The notes below the pieces were generated by a model that was not told where the DNA came from, searched no databases, and saw only the letters and a program-made list of their open reading frames with translations. From a virus, in the IMG/VR virus record IMGVR_UViG_3300031974_002193, positions 1 to 21,531 of that record: a stretch of DNA of 21,531 nt. One strand, written 5' to 3'. Both the position numbers and the translations under genes were made by a program. Numbering within the stretch: the stretch's first letter is position 1; each line of letters begins with the position of its first letter. Positions 8,005 through 14,651 of this stretch are shown here, piece by piece.

Positions 8005-8790
8005 ATGTACGGTTTTAAGAATAAGAGTGATGCCATAAAGCTAAAGGGCATCGCTCGTGGGCTAAATGCCCAGACGTATGGAGTCATGGGCGGCAGGACT
8101 CACGGACAAGCTGTTGCCATCGTTCGCATTGGGGCAAGCTCAGGGACTTATGGTGGCGACACACAGATCACTTGGGGTATCAAAGCCCACGACGATTACA
8201 CAGATCCCGAAGACACTGCCGCTAACTTTACTCGCAATGGTATCCTTGGCAAAGAGAAGCTGGACTGGTGCAACGCATTTATCTACAGTTTTGAGAACGA
8301 GGACAAGAGCGAAGAGAACTATGCAGACCAGCGAGAGCGAAAGACTACTGTTCTTGATCCAAAAGAGGACGCTCGCTCTGAGTGGAGCTATGATCCAGCG
8401 ACTTATCCAGACTGGTCAACCAATGGTGACATTGGCGACCGCAAGACAGTCATTGTTCACAATATGTCTGTCGTCCCGTTGATCTATGGCATGATCGTTC
8501 CAGTCTTCAACATGGGCGGCACGTTCATCTATTGTGGAGACCATACAATCTTGGCAAGGACATCAGACGATGGGATCGACTCTGAGACTCATGACATTGT
8601 GAACATAAAATCATGGAACTATGACTCGTCTGTGCCAACCAGCTTTGACTTTGACAACCTATCATTGGGTGCTGCACTCAATGGTAACTATAAAGTCTAT
8701 AACCCGTGGAGTGATGACGTACCGGCCGACACAACGTGTGTGATCGGACAACTCGGTGGCGTCCTATGTGTTCTTGGATGGGAGTGCTAA
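8005..8790 (+). CDS. Putative tail-tip protein, function unknown
   Basis: A 261-residue protein, probably part of the tail tip. The N-terminal 80 residues are Gly-rich with a RIGASSGTYGGDTQITWG stretch; the middle is acidic (KEDARSEW); a hydrophobic strand segment VVPLIYGMIVPVFNMGGTFIYC lies around 158-180, more likely a buried beta sheet than a membrane helix given its Pro and Gly residues. The end (GGVLCVLGWEC) is Cys-bearing and hydrophobic. The ATG is one base after the preceding stop. Expressed in the same operon as the tape measure gene. Family not recognised. Confidence 0.65.
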   Translation: MYGFKNKSDAIKLKGIARGLNAQTYGVMGGRTHGQAVAIVRIGASSGTYGGDTQITWGIKAHDDYTDPEDTAANFTRNGILGKEKLDWCNAFIYSFENEDKSEENYADQRERKTTVLDPKEDARSEWSYDPATYPDWSTNGDIGDRKTVIVHNMSVVPLIYGMIVPVFNMGGTFIYCGDHTILARTSDDGIDSETHDIVNIKSWNYDSSVPTSFDFDNLSLGAALNGNYKVYNPWSDDVPADTTCVIGQLGGVLCVLGWEC

Positions 8791-8791
8791 C

Positions 8792-11092
8792 ATGACTATG
8801 TATGGATGCTGTGGATGTGGATGTGTTGAGGCTATCGAGATAATGAAGGCTGACCTTACATGGTCAACCAGTTCTAAAGTCGCGGTGCTATCTGATCCTG
8901 ATAATATCTTCAGCCTTAACTACATCCCTGCTGGCAAGTCAATCACGTTCAACGTAGAGATTGGGTGTAGTAACTTTGTCTTTGACTGTAGACTTGGCAT
9001 ACCATCACTAACCGCTGCAACAAACGGCAAGGTTAAGGTTGGCAAGTACCTACAGTATAAACATGACGTTCCATACTTTACTCACCCTGATCTAGCTTCA
9101 AACCAGACTGGTGCGGGGGCTACCCTGCACTCTGGCTACAAGACATCGCACTTGTTCATTGGCACAGACGGCGTAGCTAGGACTGACATACGCTTTAGGA
9201 TGAGTGAGCTTGACGGCAACGGCAGCATGTTTGCGATGTCTGGTTTCAAAGACCCTTACCTGACTGGCATATCATCTCAAGCTGAGGACGATAACTATAA
9301 CTCTGCAAACGGTACTGTTAAGAAGCCTTGGGCTTGGAGCGACAACACCTTAGCCATACCTGCTGTTGAAGCTGGCTCAAGGTTCATTCCAATTACCTTT
9401 ACGGCAGGCACAGAGGATTTGTACCCAAAGCAGTCCATCCTTTATGCTGGAGGCAGGTATGCCTTCAGGACTCTGCTTACACCGAATGATGAACTGTGTC
9501 TTGTTAACGATGCTCCATCATCTGCTGACTATGCAAGGACTGTTACTAGCAGCTATAGTAACTCGTTCGTTGACTACGACCCAAACCATCCGTTCGGGGC
9601 AGAGACTATCGACCTTTCACTAAGCATTGACGACAGTGCAAGGGCTGGAGGTGACTGGACATTGATATATGATAAGCACATCTCCTTCAGGACTGGCAGC
9701 GGCGTTACCGCAAACGCCTACACTAGGCTTTACACTGGCGACGACACTGTTAACTGGAATGAAGCGGTGAAGGCGGCTGACGCTGGAGCATTAGATGCTA
9801 CGGCAGGTCAGGCTTCAGAGCTAGCTTCAATGAAGACCCTGTGTGCAGACATCTCTACATGGACGCACGCTACTGAATGTCCAGACCCAACACCGTTCTG
9901 GTATAAAGAGCCAACCTACACATCAACGTGGACTTACTCAGCGACAAACGCAACTGGTGACCCAACCATTGTCCTGTATGCTCCTATTGAGAATCAAGGG
10001 ACTGGTGGGACATTCTATGTGTATGAGAGGCCATACCATCGCGGTGCATACGATGTTAGCCCCGCTGCCTTAAATATGTATCAATATTATGGTGTTGGTG
10101 TTGGATGGACTGTCGCTGTTGATGGCTTTAAGAACTGGGCTGAAAAGTTCGATAGTATTTTTAACTCTACTGTTGATTACACTCAGATGGTTCACAACAT
10201 CAACGACTACCTTGGTCGATTGACCAATGCAAGTCTTGTGACGCCCAATGCTCTCTTCTGTCCAGCGTTCACTTTCATTGAACCTTATGACAACGAGCAG
10301 GACACTAACGGGCCAACTGACATCTACAGAGATCGTCAGTATATTGCAGCTAACACTGCAACGAACATCACGGTGGAGTTATACGCTAGCGATGTTACGT
10401 TAACATTTAAGCGGCTATCGTCTATTAATGACTGGGGCACAGCAGACGAGAACATTACCAACTCCTCTATGGGCCACTATTGGCACAACGCTATCTCTAA
10501 TCACGACATAACGGGAACTACTCGACAGTACCCTTGGTACTCATCTGGAGCTTCTGCAACAGGTGACCTTACTGAGAAGCCTTGGGTTGATCCCTACATA
10601 GACAATGGGCTGACGCCTTACTACCAGATCATGATTAAGGATGGCGTGTTTGAGGTTGTGTCAGCAAAGATCAATGGTACTGACTTTCAAGCATACGATA
10701 TATGCACGTTCTTCGATGGCGACATTTCAGACTCGAGGTATGATTACTTCCATACGCCGATCAACCAATACTGGAATGACCAAACGTCATCACCGTTTGA
10801 TGACTACGAGTTCTATCGGTCTGGCAGGAACATAGTGACCATGACAAAGGATGGCGACTCTGTTGGCTTCAAGCTTGGGATTGGAAGAAGTTCGTCGTTA
10901 ACTGGATACAGGGAAGATCAGTTCCTTGGTGCGATACTGAGCGATGGTACGGTCGTAAGCTTTGACTTAACACCATACCACGACCTGAGGGTTGGGCACG
11001 ACTTAAATAAGTACGGTAAGAAGACTATTGAATTTCCGTACATCTCAGGAGGCACACCTGACGACTTCTTGAAAGTGAGAGTGAGGCACTAA
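8792..11092 (+). CDS. Large tail protein, candidate adhesin / receptor-binding protein
   Basis: The largest protein in the window, 766 residues, last of the big tail genes. It opens with a striking Cys cluster (MTMYGCCGCGCVEA, four Cys in residues 6-11), followed by Tyr/Asp/Thr/Asn-rich, mostly beta sequence with few charged helices, typical of secreted or virion-surface adhesion proteins. No enzymatic motif was seen. The preferred start is the ATG at 8792 with GGGAG at 8780-8784; a GTG at 8756 would overlap the previous gene. The stop overlaps the next gene (TAATG). Position at the distal end of the tail operon makes host recognition the best guess; it could also be a central tail-tip protein. 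Confidence 0.7.
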   Translation: MTMYGCCGCGCVEAIEIMKADLTWSTSSKVAVLSDPDNIFSLNYIPAGKSITFNVEIGCSNFVFDCRLGIPSLTAATNGKVKVGKYLQYKHDVPYFTHPDLASNQTGAGATLHSGYKTSHLFIGTDGVARTDIRFRMSELDGNGSMFAMSGFKDPYLTGISSQAEDDNYNSANGTVKKPWAWSDNTLAIPAVEAGSRFIPITFTAGTEDLYPKQSILYAGGRYAFRTLLTPNDELCLVNDAPSSADYARTVTSSYSNSFVDYDPNHPFGAETIDLSLSIDDSARAGGDWTLIYDKHISFRTGSGVTANAYTRLYTGDDTVNWNEAVKAADAGALDATAGQASELASMKTLCADISTWTHATECPDPTPFWYKEPTYTSTWTYSATNATGDPTIVLYAPIENQGTGGTFYVYERPYHRGAYDVSPAALNMYQYYGVGVGWTVAVDGFKNWAEKFDSIFNSTVDYTQMVHNINDYLGRLTNASLVTPNALFCPAFTFIEPYDNEQDTNGPTDIYRDRQYIAANTATNITVELYASDVTLTFKRLSSINDWGTADENITNSSMGHYWHNAISNHDITGTTRQYPWYSSGASATGDLTEKPWVDPYIDNGLTPYYQIMIKDGVFEVVSAKINGTDFQAYDICTFFDGDISDSRYDYFHTPINQYWNDQTSSPFDDYEFYRSGRNIVTMTKDGDSVGFKLGIGRSSSLTGYREDQFLGAILSDGTVVSFDLTPYHDLRVGHDLNKYGKKTIEFPYISGGTPDDFLKVRVRH

Positions 11093-11364
11093 TGAAGATT
11101 GGATCTGAACTGGCTAAACTCATTCCAGAATGGGCAGTCAAGGACAAGTCGGGCTGTGACTGTAAGTCATGGGTTCGCAAGATGAATAACTGGGGTGAGT
11201 TTGGGGTGAAGATGAACCGAGAGGCAATCATCACTCGACTCACCTCACAACGCAAGAGGCTCATACCCCTCCTTCAGGTGGTTCCAGAGCCCCTCGTAAG
11301 AATAGCGGCAGGTAAGCTATTGGATCAGGCAATCGCCAACGCAAAAAAAGATTCAAGAGCTTGA
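11092..11364 (+). CDS. Small protein with GCxC...MNxWG motif
   Basis: A 90-residue protein of unknown function. Residues 20-40 read SGCDCKSWVRKMNNWGEFGV; the GCxC, then MN-x-WG arrangement recalls small phage and environmental-virus proteins with a Cys-rich motif followed by MNxWG, though the third Cys I would expect after WG is absent here. The remainder is helical and basic and ends in Lys/Ala-rich sequence. It is translationally coupled to the large tail gene (TAATG, with GAGG at 11083-11086) and its TGA stop overlaps the -35 box of the next promoter. Role in the virion or adsorption is only inferred from context. Confidence 0.65.
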   Translation: MKIGSELAKLIPEWAVKDKSGCDCKSWVRKMNNWGEFGVKMNREAIITRLTSQRKRLIPLLQVVPEPLVRIAAGKLLDQAIANAKKDSRA

Positions 11365-11389
11365 CAAGACAAGCCGATCATTGTAGACT
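11361..11389 (+). promoter_or_regulatory. Sigma-70-like promoter nested in the terminator
   Basis: TTGACA (11361-11366), 17-base spacer, TAGACT (11384-11389). The -35 overlaps the previous stop codon. Transcription would begin near 11396, inside the loop of the terminator hairpin, so the new transcript lacks the left arm and cannot form it. The upstream extension TCAAGAGC is shared, with one change, with promoters at 16161 and 19751. It would drive the RusA-like, metallophosphoesterase and SPFH genes. Confidence 0.6.
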
Positions 11390-11432
11390 GTAGGATGTTC
11401 CACCCCTACTGTCTGTGGTGGTCGGCTTTTTT
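11371..11432 (+). terminator. Intrinsic terminator ending the tail operon
   Basis: A long two-part hairpin: outer stem AAGCCGATCA (11371-11380) with TGGTCGGCTT (11419-11428), ten pairs including one G-U; inner stem GACTGTAGG (11386-11394) with CCTACTGTC (11405-11413), one mismatch; ten-base loop; then six T (11427-11432). A promoter overlaps the left arm. Confidence 0.82.
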
Positions 11433-11453
11433 CATTAGCACAAGGAGACTAAA

Positions 11454-11924
11454 ATGCTTGACGGCATTTGCATCGGAGAGATCGAAATCCCGATGAAACT
11501 AAAGAACAATAACCAAGGCCAAGGTCGGCATTGGTCGGGCAGCCACAAAGAGCGTACCACAGCCTCTCAGGCGGTCGCTGAGGCCCGTGTGTGGACTCCT
11601 GCGACTGAACAGTCAAGGACGTGGCAGAGCCTCTCAGAATGGACGAGAGAGCGTCACCTTGGCAAGGACGAGAAGCTAGGCCTTGTGGTCTGGCGAATCC
11701 TTGGCAAGAGGGAAAGGCTCTGGGACGCTGACTCCGTGCTGCGTGGCAATTACAAGCAAATTCAGGATGCCCTGATCGAGGCAGGACTTGCTGAAGACGA
11801 CTCACCCAGATACATTGAGTGGGTGCTGGGTCGTCAGGATGATTCGATCAGAGACCAAGGCCCGAAAGTCTTGGTTGAAGTTTACAGAGTTCCTTTCAAT
11901 TCCGCTTTTAACGAGAGAGTATAA
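11454..11924 (+). CDS. RusA-like Holliday junction resolvase
   Basis: Probably a small nuclease that resolves branched DNA during phage replication and recombination. The 156-residue protein shows the RusA-type acidic pattern: WDADS at 90-94, K101, D105 and DD at 115-116 (DADSVLRGNYKQIQDAL then AEDDSPRYIEW), equivalent to the family's D-x-DN...K...D...DD arrangement, with Ser replacing the usual Asn of DN. Length is a little over the 120-130 usual for RusA, due to an N-terminal extension with NNNQGQGRHW. AGGAG at about 11443-11447 precedes the ATG. First gene of the three-gene operon starting at the nested promoter. The substitution and divergence leave some doubt. Confidence 0.6.
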   Translation: MLDGICIGEIEIPMKLKNNNQGQGRHWSGSHKERTTASQAVAEARVWTPATEQSRTWQSLSEWTRERHLGKDEKLGLVVWRILGKRERLWDADSVLRGNYKQIQDALIEAGLAEDDSPRYIEWVLGRQDDSIRDQGPKVLVEVYRVPFNSAFNERV

Positions 11925-11925
11925 C

Positions 11926-12603
11926 ATGCCTAAGAAGAAAACCGTATTGGTCATCGGCGATACACATTGTCCCTGCATGGTTGACGGCTACGTCGATTTT
12001 TTGCGAGACACTTACAACCGATGGAACTGCAACAAGGTCGTCCACATCGGGGACATTGTTGACAATGCCGCACTCTCATTCCATCTCAAAAAGCCACAGT
12101 TGAAAGACCCGTTGGCTGAGTACGAGAAGGCAATGAAGCAGGTGAAGCTATTGACCAAGGCGTTCCCGAGTGCAGAGTTGCTGATCGGCAACCATGATGC
12201 ACTGCCCTATCGCTGGTGCGACGAGGTAGGAATCCCTGAGTCAATGATGAGAGACTTCGGTTCTATCTTTGGACTTCCTAAGCGTTGGAAGGTTCACCAG
12301 AGGTACGACCAGCTTATCATTGACGACGTGATCTACCAGCACGGCGACAGAGGCAAGTCCTCTGCGATCCTGAACGCCAAGGCGGAGTTCAAGTCGGTAG
12401 TGCAAGGTCATCACCACAGCAAGGCTAGTGTTGATTTCTATTGCAACTTATCGACCCGCATCTTCGGTTGTCAGGTTGGTTGCGGAACTGATTGGAAGCA
12501 CGCTCAAATGGAGTATGGCAAGAAGTACTCTCAGAAGCCAGTTGTGTCCTGTGGGGTCGTCATTGAAGGCCGCACAGCAGTTGTGGAGCCAATGAAGCTA
12601 TGA
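11926..12603 (+). CDS. Calcineurin-like metallophosphoesterase
   Basis: A two-metal phosphoesterase of 225 residues. All core motifs are present in order: GDTH (D12, H14), GDIVDN (D43), GNHD (88-91), HGD (139-141) and GHHHS (161-165), the ligands for the two metal ions. Natural substrates of phage members vary (nucleic acid ends, cyclic nucleotides, proteins) and cannot be read from sequence. The start is the ATG at 11926, one base after the preceding stop; the longer upstream frame is overlap with the RusA-like gene. A Cys-rich section (FGCQVGCGTDW, 180-190) is notable. It overlaps the SPFH gene by four bases (ATGA), so the two are coupled and may act together. Confidence 0.85.
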   Translation: MPKKKTVLVIGDTHCPCMVDGYVDFLRDTYNRWNCNKVVHIGDIVDNAALSFHLKKPQLKDPLAEYEKAMKQVKLLTKAFPSAELLIGNHDALPYRWCDEVGIPESMMRDFGSIFGLPKRWKVHQRYDQLIIDDVIYQHGDRGKSSAILNAKAEFKSVVQGHHHSKASVDFYCNLSTRIFGCQVGCGTDWKHAQMEYGKKYSQKPVVSCGVVIEGRTAVVEPMKL

Positions 12604-13115
12604 GCCTATTCGATCTAATCTCAGGCCTGCTGGAGCCGTTCTTCGCACTCGTGCCAAGGATCGCCCACAGGCCACAGACTAATGAGTGGCTGGTGGTTGA
12701 TAGGTGGTTCGGTCATACCAAGCAGACTGTCAATCCAGTGGTCTACATTCCGGCACTCACTCACGTTGAGTACCTGCCAAAGAATGAGATCCCGATTGAT
12801 TGCGGACTGCAACGCGTGACGACCGCTGACGACCTCTCTGTGGCCGTCAACGCAACGGCGGTCATTCGAGTCATCGATCCAGTCCTGTGTCGTGAGAAGG
12901 CCGCTGACGGCTTCGAGGAGCTATCCAGCATATACATCCGTGGTGTTGTCTGTGATCTGATCAGCGGACACAACTGGAGCTATCTGGGAGAGTTGCTCGA
13001 GCAAGATCGGTACTTCGATGAGATCCACTCAGAGCTTGATTACTACGGCATCGAACTGGTGGCCTTTCAAGTCGAAGACCTCCAGCAAGTCGTTCCACTC
13101 AGTCTTTTACAGTAG
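12600..13115 (+). CDS. Minimal SPFH / band-7 (stomatin-like) domain protein
   Basis: The 171-residue product matches the SPFH core of stomatin, prohibitin and HflK/HflC proteins: a VVDRWFGHTKQTVNP strand pair, LTHVEYLPKNEIPIDC, then TTADDLSVAVNATAVIRVIDP (the family's 'T.D...v.v...v.yrV.Dp' signature, about 74-94), a helix with the 'r.vv...is' pattern, and a final YYGIELVAFQVEDLQ strand. The N-terminal LFDLISGLLEPFFALVPRI (3-21) could anchor it to the membrane. Cellular SPFH proteins are about 250-350 residues and have a coiled-coil tail; here only the SPFH domain is left. SPFH proteins scaffold membrane microdomains and modulate the FtsH protease; any such role here is inference. A terminator follows. 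Confidence 0.72.
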   Translation: MSLFDLISGLLEPFFALVPRIAHRPQTNEWLVVDRWFGHTKQTVNPVVYIPALTHVEYLPKNEIPIDCGLQRVTTADDLSVAVNATAVIRVIDPVLCREKAADGFEELSSIYIRGVVCDLISGHNWSYLGELLEQDRYFDEIHSELDYYGIELVAFQVEDLQQVVPLSLLQ

Positions 13116-13121
13116 TTTTTG

Positions 13122-13148
13122 AACCCAGAAGAAATTCTGGGTTTTTTT
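13122..13148 (+). terminator. Intrinsic terminator after SPFH gene
   Basis: Perfect 9-bp stem AACCCAGAA / TTCTGGGTT with a GAAA loop (13131-13134), then a run of seven T ending at 13148. A promoter begins 12 bases downstream. Confidence 0.9.
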
Positions 13149-13159
13149 ATGGATTGTTG

Positions 13160-13187
13160 TTGACGCTCTGGCCGATAGCTGTATAAT
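13160..13187 (+). promoter_or_regulatory. Promoter P1, TTGACG-16-TATAAT
   Basis: TTGACG (13160-13165), 16-base spacer, perfect TATAAT (13182-13187). It lies between a terminator and the 106-codon gene at 13231, with a short leader of about 36 bases ending in GGAG. The upstream ATTGTTG is shared with promoter P2. Confidence 0.85.
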
Positions 13188-13230
13188 GAAGGCACACGAG
13201 ACGAAAACAAACTAACACGGAGACGAGAAA

Positions 13231-13551
13231 ATGACTGACCGACTTAAAGTTGATTTTGTTGATTTCGGAACACACGACGGTCGAACATGGGGAGTTGAAG
13301 CCTCCACTGAGTTCGGACATCGTTTTCATCACCCACACGTTTTCGATTCAGAAGCTCAGGCTCATGCGTTCGTTAAGAAGGTAGAGCGAGTAGGTTCTAT
13401 AGATACATCACTTTGGACTCAGGGACATCCATGTTACGGCTCTGACGCTTTCGTAGCTCAGGAGCGACAAGCACACGCTTGGGCTCAGTCGATACGAGCA
13501 GGTCATTGCTCAGAAGAGCAGGTTCCTGATAGTTTAAGAACTTTGCTTTAA
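13231..13551 (+). CDS. Small hypothetical protein, His-rich
   Basis: A 106-residue protein I do not recognise. It has nine His residues, several in FGHRFHHPHVF (28-38), and a middle with acidic/aromatic turns; a helix rich in Ala/Gln (QERQAHAWAQSIRAG) precedes the C-terminus. No membrane segment. It is expressed from its own near-consensus promoter with GGAG at 13219-13222, at the head of a block of small genes, which is the usual arrangement of early phage genes that alter host functions. The upstream leader and the first codons (ATG ACT GAC) match those of the gene at 13813, although the proteins are unrelated beyond that. Confidence 0.75.
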   Translation: MTDRLKVDFVDFGTHDGRTWGVEASTEFGHRFHHPHVFDSEAQAHAFVKKVERVGSIDTSLWTQGHPCYGSDAFVAQERQAHAWAQSIRAGHCSEEQVPDSLRTLL

Positions 13552-13566
13552 TTTTAAAAATTGTTG

Positions 13567-13594
13567 TTGACAGGCGATGCCCCCGCCTTATAAT
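13567..13594 (+). promoter_or_regulatory. Promoter P2, TTGACA-16-TATAAT with AT-rich upstream region
   Basis: TTGACA (13567-13572) and TATAAT (13589-13594) are both perfect, 16 bases apart. An AT-rich stretch from 13547 to 13563 (TTTAATTTTAAAAATTG) looks like an UP element. It transcribes the long leader before the gene at 13813 and is the strongest-looking promoter in the window. Confidence 0.87.
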
Positions 13595-13606
13595 AGGGGC
13601 ATACGA

Positions 13607-13787
13607 GGGACGGTCGCTGTTAAACGACGCCAAACAAATATCTGGGGGTGGCGTCCCCAGCAGGATGGACAGCACTGTAAGAAATGGCACGAACAGGATA
13701 AACGGACTGAGCCAACGCTAGACACGGCTCGACTCGCTTCCTTCCCGAAGGGGACACGGTAACGTGAATAAGGCCTTCCCTCTTTTC
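13607..13787 (+). ncRNA. Candidate structured leader RNA inserted in module P2
   Basis: About 180 bases separate promoter P2 from the ribosome site of the gene at 13813; the sister module P1 lacks this block but shares both flanks (GGCAYACGAG before, ACAAACTAAC after). I see several hairpins: CTGGGG / CCCCAG (13642-13647, 13655-13660); GAGCC / GGCTC (13709-13713, 13726-13730); CCTT / AAGG with a CCCG loop (13740-13751); and CACG / CGTG closing a GUAA (GNRA) tetraloop (13755-13766). Alternative pairings GACGCC / GGCGTC (13626-13631, 13650-13655) and GGGACG / CGTCCC (13607-13612, 13652-13657) exclude the first hairpin and could form a switch. No credible ORF or tRNA lies inside. It might be a regulatory leader, a small RNA, or an antitermination element. 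No known RNA family was recognised. Confidence 0.42.
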
Positions 13788-13812
13788 ACAAACTAACCAC
13801 GGAGACAAGACC

Positions 13813-14040
13813 ATGACTGACATAACACTTCACGCGATAACGTTCCACAAAGTAACGAAAGTAACGCACTGGCGTAAGAAGGATGGCAGCAAGCTGGTTC
13901 TTGAGTTGGCTGACGGACGCCAGTTCATAACCAAGGACGCTCTCATGAGATGGACTGCCGAGAGCTTCGGCAGAGAGATAAAGCGTAACGGACACGTCAG
14001 CAGCAAGAATCTTTTCAATAATTGGCAAGAATTAGTGTAG
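13813..14040 (+). CDS. Small hypothetical protein
   Basis: A 75-residue basic protein with a beta-hairpin-like start (ITFHKVTKVTHWRKKDGSKLVLELADGRQF), a helix (DALMRWTAESFGREIKR) and a short tail. Not recognised; the size and pattern would suit a small DNA- or protein-binding inhibitor, but there is no diagnostic motif. GGAG at 13801-13804 is in the same leader sequence as the gene at 13231. It is the only gene served by the long P2 leader and is followed within a few bases by the next promoter, so it is probably a single-gene transcription unit unless there is read-through. Confidence 0.72.
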   Translation: MTDITLHAITFHKVTKVTHWRKKDGSKLVLELADGRQFITKDALMRWTAESFGREIKRNGHVSSKNLFNNWQELV

Positions 14041-14065
14041 ACAGACACTTTGTATGCCGTATAAT
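14038..14065 (+). promoter_or_regulatory. Promoter P3, TAGACA-16-TATAAT
   Basis: TAGACA (14038-14043) overlaps the previous stop codon; TATAAT is at 14060-14065. The spacer begins GACACTTTG, also found at the same place before P4, and both have CGTATAATA around the -10 box. Confidence 0.75.
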
Positions 14066-14106
14066 ACCTATGTAACGCGAAACAAACCACTCACTGGAGA
14101 ATAGAG

Positions 14107-14328
14107 ATGAGCGAGAACAAGAGAGTACGAGAAGCACAGAAGTTCGGTGGCGTAGGACTTGGCAGCAAGGTTAAGTTGGAAGTCATGCTAGAAAGCGGCA
14201 GGCTATTCACTAGCAACGCTACCTTCACCCATGAAGACGCTGAGCACAAGTTGCAAAGGCTCTTAGAGAATGGTGTTCACTCCGTAGCCTTGAGGCAAGA
14301 GTGGACTTTTACTGGAGTTCAAAGATAA
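14107..14328 (+). CDS. Small hypothetical protein
   Basis: A 73-residue protein with a Lys/Arg/Glu-rich start, two beta strands (KVKLEVMLESGRLFTSNATF), a helix with HEDAEHKLQRLLENG and a last strand VALRQEWTF. This alpha/beta order is reminiscent of small phage regulatory or anti-host proteins, but I cannot assign a family. GGAG at 14096-14099 precedes the ATG, within a 36-base leader from promoter P3. Another promoter follows the stop at once. Confidence 0.72.
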   Translation: MSENKRVREAQKFGGVGLGSKVKLEVMLESGRLFTSNATFTHEDAEHKLQRLLENGVHSVALRQEWTFTGVQR

Positions 14329-14334
14329 TTCCAC

Positions 14335-14363
14335 TTGCTGGACACTTTGGTTGTGCGTATAAT
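14335..14363 (+). promoter_or_regulatory. Promoter P4, TTGCTG-17-TATAAT
   Basis: TTGCTG (14335-14340), 17-base spacer starting GACACTTTG, TATAAT at 14358-14363. Spacer and leader resemble those of P3, so the two control regions look like copies of one module placed before different genes. Confidence 0.72.
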
Positions 14364-14403
14364 AGCAGTGTAAGGCAAAGACAACTCAACTCAGGAGAGA
14401 ACG

Positions 14404-14649
14404 ATGAACTACGAAACTTTGATCAGCGGACTGAAAGCACTCGTGGCAGAAGCCAATCGTCACCTCGAGTCCATCGCAGAAGACCTTGAGGCCGCAGAGG
14501 AGCGTGAGAAGCAGGCTGTCCGAGATGGGCGGTGGGATCTGATCCTCTGCGAGCGTGACCGGATCTCAAAGCTGCGAGACAGCCAGAGAATCTGGTTCGG
14601 ACGTGCAATCAGCAACCTAGATCGAATCAACGACATTCAAGGAGCATAA
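14404..14649 (+). CDS. Small hypothetical coiled-coil protein
   Basis: An 81-residue, almost entirely helical protein: Leu/Ile at heptad-like spacing with many Glu, Arg and Ala (ALVAEANRHLESIAEDLEAAEE...), a Trp-Asp break near the middle, then a second helix (ISKLRDSQRIWFGRAISNL). It probably forms a dimeric helical hairpin. No function can be assigned. AGGAG at 14393-14397 is well placed. It shares a promoter (P4) with the following 65-codon gene, three bases downstream. Confidence 0.72.
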   Translation: MNYETLISGLKALVAEANRHLESIAEDLEAAEEREKQAVRDGRWDLILCERDRISKLRDSQRIWFGRAISNLDRINDIQGA

Positions 14650-14651
14650 CC

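Noticed and set aside
9366-9623. Other + strand ORFs inside the large tail genes (for example 7282-7626, 8066-8482, 9366-9623)
   Set aside because: Out-of-frame shadows of supported genes, without ribosome sites and with unlikely composition.
13665-13721. 18-codon uORF within the P2 leader
   Set aside because: The purine-rich AGCAGG touches the ATG, leaving no workable spacing, and the peptide has no regulatory-leader character such as codon runs.
13577-13762. 61-codon + strand ORF in the P2 leader
   Set aside because: Its start lies before the likely transcription start, inside the promoter, and its composition looks random; the region is better explained as a structured leader.
13712-13770. 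Possible tRNA-like fold in the P2 leader
   Set aside because: No T-loop GGTTCGA-type sequence, no 7-bp acceptor stem and no CCA-compatible end could be found.
13601-13812. Hammerhead or HDV-like ribozyme in the P2 leader
   Set aside because: No CUGANGA/GAAA hammerhead core; a 6-bp GGGACG/CGTCCC pairing fits an HDV-like P1 only loosely and the remaining HDV helices could not be placed.
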